Source: an uncultured Oscillospiraceae bacterium
Lineage (GTDB): Bacteria; Bacillota_A; Clostridia; Oscillospirales; Oscillospiraceae
DNA length: 8,501 nt
Assembly (NCBI GenBank): GCA_944387745.1
Contig: CALXGD010000178.1
Span: forward strand, 1 to 8,501
Direction: 5' to 3'
Shown: one piece after another, positions 5,997 through 8,501 of the stretch
Layout: every line of letters starts with the position of its first letter
Position numbering within the stretch: position 1 is the stretch's first letter
Translations under genes and position numbers: made by a program
Notes under the pieces: model-generated
Told to the model about the DNA's origin: nothing
The model's database searches: none
What the model saw: only the letters and a program-made list of their open reading frames with translations

Positions 5997-7508
5997 ATGC
6001 CGGAGCCTGTGGCCAGAGAAAAGCAAAAGATTCCTTTCTTCTCCCGCCTGCAAATTAAATACGCCCTCAGCTATCTGGCACTGCTGGCTGTGATTTTGGT
6101 GCTGTTGAATACCTATCCCCTGATTGTCTCCCAAAATCTGCTGGTGTCCTCCAAACAGGACTCTCTACGCAGTCAGACTGCAGTCATGTCCTCCGCTCTA
6201 ATGGAGCTGGAGGCCCTCTCCGCAGATCAGGTGACCCGGGTGATGAATATGCTGGACAACATGGGGCTGGAACGGATCCTGGTTACCGATCCCTCTGGTC
6301 TCATTCTCTACGACAGCCTTATCCAGTCGGATGAGGAGCACTCAGAGGCAGAGACCACTAGTCCTGACGGGACAGCCCCTCCTCTGGAGCAGACCTATCA
6401 GTATGCCCTGTTTCAGGAGGTTGTACTGGCACTTCAAGGAAACGACGTCCTCTACTCCCGGTATGAGGACGGGATCTTCCTCTCCACCGCCGCCTCCCCC
6501 ATTGTATACCGCGGGATGACCATCGGCGCCATCTATATTTGCGACTGGGACAATACCCAAGGGGAGCTGCTGCTGGGCCTTCAGCAAAATCTCCGCACCA
6601 TCTCCCTGGTGCTTATTGTGATTGCACTGTCTATCAGTTTTCTCTTTTCTAAAGTGCTCACTTCCCGCATCAGCGCCCTTTTGCGGGCCATTCGGATCGT
6701 GGGGGAGGGGGAATATGGCCACCGGCTTCAGCCCGCGGGGAAGGACGAATTGGCCCACTTAGCGGAGGAATTCAACCATCTCACCGACCGCCTTCAAACT
6801 ACGGAAGAAGTCCGCCGCCGCTTCGTCTCTGACGCCTCCCACGAATTAAAGACCCCCCTGGCCTCCATCCGCCTGTTAGCCGACTCCATCCTGCAAAATC
6901 AAGAGATGGACCGGGAGACGATCCAGGATTTTGTCAGCGATATTGAGGATGAAGCGGAGCGACTTACCCGCATTACAGAGCATCTGCTGGCCCTCACCAG
7001 ACTGGACAGCCTGCCAGTGGGAGAAACCCATGTGGTGGATCTGTGCGCGGTAGGCCGCCGAGCGGTCTCCATGCTCCTGCCGGTGGCGGATACCGCCCAG
7101 GTCACCATAGAGGCCAGCTGGAAGCCGGGCTGCACACTGCAATGTACCGAGGATGATCTCTATCAGATTTCCTTTAATTTGATAGAAAACGCCATAAAAT
7201 ATAACTTTCCCGGGGGTAAAGTCCTGGTCTCCGCCCGCCGTGAGGGCGAGCAGATTATTCTGGAAGTGGCAGACACCGGCATTGGGATCCCCGAGGCAGA
7301 GCTCCCCAAAGTATTTAACCGCTTCTACCGCGTGGACAAGGCCCGCTCCCGGGCCGCCGGCGGAACTGGGCTGGGGCTCTCTATTGTTCGGGACACCGTG
7401 CGCCGGCACGGGGGCTGGGTCACCGCCCAGCGCCGTGACCCAGGAGGCAGTATATTTACCGTTGGCTTCCCCTATGAAGCCCCGGATTCGGAGGAAAATC
7501 AGCCATGA
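5997..7508 (+). CDS. Membrane sensor histidine kinase (WalK/PhoR-like)
   Basis: 503 residues with the full transmembrane sensor kinase layout: TM1 (about 22-42), a ~155-residue extracellular sensor with a PDC/Cache-like strand pattern (RILVTDPSGLILYDS, 93-107; IGAIYICDWDN, 176-186), TM2 (about 199-219), HAMP (about 219-271), dimerization/phosphoacceptor helix with H282 in SHELKTPLASIR, and an ATPase domain with N box (N398 in LIENAIKYN), G1 DTGIG (426-430), F box (FNRFYR, 440-445) and G2 GGTGLGLSI (455-463). All catalytic motifs are intact. It should phosphorylate D52 of the response regulator encoded 72 bp upstream. GGGGGA (5983-5988) serves as ribosome binding site. The stop overlaps the ATG of the lipoprotein gene by four bases (ATGA), implying coupled translation. 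The input signal is not deducible. Confidence 0.94.
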   Translation: MPEPVAREKQKIPFFSRLQIKYALSYLALLAVILVLLNTYPLIVSQNLLVSSKQDSLRSQTAVMSSALMELEALSADQVTRVMNMLDNMGLERILVTDPSGLILYDSLIQSDEEHSEAETTSPDGTAPPLEQTYQYALFQEVVLALQGNDVLYSRYEDGIFLSTAASPIVYRGMTIGAIYICDWDNTQGELLLGLQQNLRTISLVLIVIALSISFLFSKVLTSRISALLRAIRIVGEGEYGHRLQPAGKDELAHLAEEFNHLTDRLQTTEEVRRRFVSDASHELKTPLASIRLLADSILQNQEMDRETIQDFVSDIEDEAERLTRITEHLLALTRLDSLPVGETHVVDLCAVGRRAVSMLLPVADTAQVTIEASWKPGCTLQCTEDDLYQISFNLIENAIKYNFPGGKVLVSARREGEQIILEVADTGIGIPEAELPKVFNRFYRVDKARSRAAGGTGLGLSIVRDTVRRHGGWVTAQRRDPGGSIFTVGFPYEAPDSEENQP

Positions 7509-8014
7509 GACGGATTTTTGCCCTGTTGCTTGCCGCCCCCGCGCTGCTGCTCTTCGGCTGTAGCACTCCGCGGGAGTTCCCTGAAACCCTGTTGTACTTC
7601 TGCAGTGACCCTGCCGACCCGGACCAACTCCACGGCCCCGCCCTGCAGAGCCAGCCCTATTTTGGACCCTCTGATCCCGGAGTAGAGGAATTGGTCCACA
7701 GCCTGCTCGCCGGGCCAACACAGAGCGGTCTGGTGTCCCCCTTCCCAGCCGGACTCTCCCTTCAGAGCTGGGAGCTGGAGGACGGCCTCCTCACGCTCAA
7801 CTTTTCTGAACAATACGGCGGTCTGGCTGACATCTCCCTTACTTTGGCAGACTACTGTCTGGTTTTGACACTAAGCCAGGCAGAGGGGGTGGACACCATA
7901 CAGATTCAATCTGCCGGCCACACCCACCACTCCCGCAGTCATCAGACACTCAAGCCGGAGGAAGTGCTGTTGGACCAGTCACTCCCTGACGAAGTTCTTC
8001 AAGCGGAGCGGTAA
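7505..8014 (+). CDS. GerMN-domain lipoprotein, coupled to the sensor kinase
   Basis: 169 residues. A lipoprotein signal peptide (MRR, hydrophobic 4-17) ends in a lipobox with C19 (LLFGC), so the protein is expected to be tethered to the outer face of the membrane. The region about 58-138 has the GerMN (PF10646) pattern: VEELVHSLLAGP, then PAGLSLQSWELEDGLLTLNFSEQYGG, then LADYCLVLTLSQAEGVDTIQIQ. GerMN domains occur in spore germination protein GerM and in actinobacterial LpqB. There is only one copy here, whereas GerM has two. Its ATG overlaps the kinase stop, so it belongs to the two-component operon and may modulate the kinase's extracellular domain; that is inferred from LpqB, which acts with MtrB. 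The histidine-rich tail (HTHHSRSH, 139-146) is unexplained. Confidence 0.85.
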   Translation: MRRIFALLLAAPALLLFGCSTPREFPETLLYFCSDPADPDQLHGPALQSQPYFGPSDPGVEELVHSLLAGPTQSGLVSPFPAGLSLQSWELEDGLLTLNFSEQYGGLADISLTLADYCLVLTLSQAEGVDTIQIQSAGHTHHSRSHQTLKPEEVLLDQSLPDEVLQAER

Positions 8015-8027
8015 CCCCTCCGCCTCC

Positions 8028-8081
8028 GTCCGCTGCGGACCATTCTCTCCCGCTGCGGGCATGGTCTCAGCTCGTTCGAGC
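8028..8081 (+). other. Cluster of small hairpins after the lipoprotein gene
   Basis: Three adjacent dyads: GTCCGC-T-GCGGAC (8028-8040); GACCAT (8038-8043) with ATGGTC (8061-8066) enclosing CCCGC-T-GCGGG (8049-8059); and GCTCG-TT-CGAGC (8070-8081). The first two share GAC at 8038-8040, so they cannot both be fully paired. The octamer CGCTGCGG is repeated 20 bp apart (8031 and 8051). No T-run follows, so a canonical intrinsic terminator is not supported, although this is where the operon should end. It lies upstream of the pyrE promoter, so it belongs to the 3' region of the two-component operon. Confidence 0.5.
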
Positions 8082-8106
8082 CCCAGTCTTTCCATCCCAG
8101 TTTGCC

Positions 8107-8135
8107 TTGTGCAGCAGGCACCTCTATGTTATAAT
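8107..8135 (+). promoter_or_regulatory. Strong extended -10 promoter of pyrE
   Basis: TTGTGC (8107-8112), a 17-bp spacer and a perfect TATAAT (8130-8135) preceded by TGT (8127-8129), an extended -10 motif. The start point is expected near 8142, giving a ~43-base leader with AGGAGG (8172-8177) eight bases before the pyrE ATG. Confidence 0.85.
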
Positions 8136-8185
8136 AAAATGATTCCTCCCCGTGAGACAAATTTTTAGATCAGGAGGCTTCTGAC

Positions 8186-8501
8186 ATGACCTATCAGGAA
8201 GAATTTATCACCTTTATGGTGCGCTCCGGCGTGCTGACCTTTGGGGATTTTACCACCAAATCCGGCCGCAAAACCCCCTACTTCGTGAATACAGGCAATT
8301 ATAAAACTGGGGCTCAGGCCGCCAAGCTGGGGGACTACTACGCCGCCTGCATCCAGGAACACATGCCCGACGGCATCACCGCCCTGTTCGGCCCCGCCTA
8401 TAAGGGCATCCCCCTGGCGGTGTCCGCCGCCGCCTCCCTGTACCGGAACTACGGCCGGGACCTGCCCTACTGCTTCAACCGCAAGGAGGCCAAGGACCAC
8501 G
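8186..8501 (+). CDS. pyrE: Orotate phosphoribosyltransferase, 3' end outside the window
   Basis: The first 105 residues are visible and run off the right edge. PyrE joins orotate with PRPP to make OMP in pyrimidine biosynthesis, in the cytoplasm. The start is the ATG at 8186 with AGGAGG eight bases upstream. Type I OPRT signatures: GDFTTKSGRKTPYFVNTG (20-37) at the N-terminus, FGPAYKGIPLA (68-78), and FNRKEAKDHG (97 onward), the motif also seen in E. coli PyrE as the lysine-rich catalytic loop. It has its own promoter 51 bases upstream of the ATG. The PRPP-binding loop lies beyond the window and cannot be checked. About 210-230 residues are normal for the family. Confidence 0.95.
   Translation, partial: MTYQEEFITFMVRSGVLTFGDFTTKSGRKTPYFVNTGNYKTGAQAAKLGDYYAACIQEHMPDGITALFGPAYKGIPLAVSAAASLYRNYGRDLPYCFNRKEAKDH

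Noticed and set aside
8165..8500. Minus-strand open frame opposite pyrE
   Set aside because: Low-complexity Gly/Val-rich translation antisense to a gene with clear OPRT motifs.

Overview
The window looks like chromosomal DNA from a GC-rich, low-oxygen member of the Clostridia, most like the Oscillospiraceae (Flavonifractor/Oscillibacter-type gut bacteria). This is inferred from strong AGGAGG ribosome binding sites, Firmicute-type families (DacF-like carboxypeptidase, ComEA, GerMN lipoprotein, OmpR/WalK-like two-component system) and a GC-rich codon bias. Genus is not determinable from what I can see. It is ordinary-looking core chromosome: no phage, IS, CRISPR array, rRNA or tRNA was found.

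Layout. (1) 1-597: the 3' part of a DUF2461/TIGR02453-family gene, closed by an intrinsic terminator. (2) 620-2983: a good sigma-A promoter, a short ACT-less threonine/serine dehydratase, then a thioredoxin reductase-like flavoprotein and a thioredoxin. A perfect 25-bp palindrome lies in the gap ahead of the reductase. (3) 3000-3140: a ~105-nt imperfect palindrome directly followed by a bidirectional terminator shared by the converging thioredoxin and carboxypeptidase genes. (4) 3158-4522 (minus): a DacF-like D,D-carboxypeptidase with a C-terminal membrane helix and an arginine-rich tail. (5) 4645-5052: a short ComEA-like helix-hairpin-helix protein, divergent from the carboxypeptidase. (6) 5205-8014: response regulator, sensor histidine kinase and a GerMN-domain lipoprotein; the last two overlap by ATGA. 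(7) 8028-8081 holds small hairpins, 8107-8135 an extended -10 promoter, and pyrE starts at 8186 and runs off the window.

How the genes work together. The reductase keeps FAD motifs and the CATC redox pair but has lost both NADPH-binding signatures, so it is best read as a pyridine-nucleotide-independent reductase of the ferredoxin-dependent (FFTR) kind, feeding the adjacent thioredoxin, which has an unusual WCMPC active site. The regulator-kinase-lipoprotein operon resembles in layout the actinobacterial MtrA-MtrB-LpqB envelope-sensing system; with the carboxypeptidase upstream it suggests a cell-envelope theme, but no regulatory link is visible.

The most interesting points are the NADPH-site-less reductase paired with a variant thioredoxin, the palindromic half-site cluster upstream of them, the large structured element after trxA, and the two-component/GerMN module. 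Nothing here is clearly a wholly new system.
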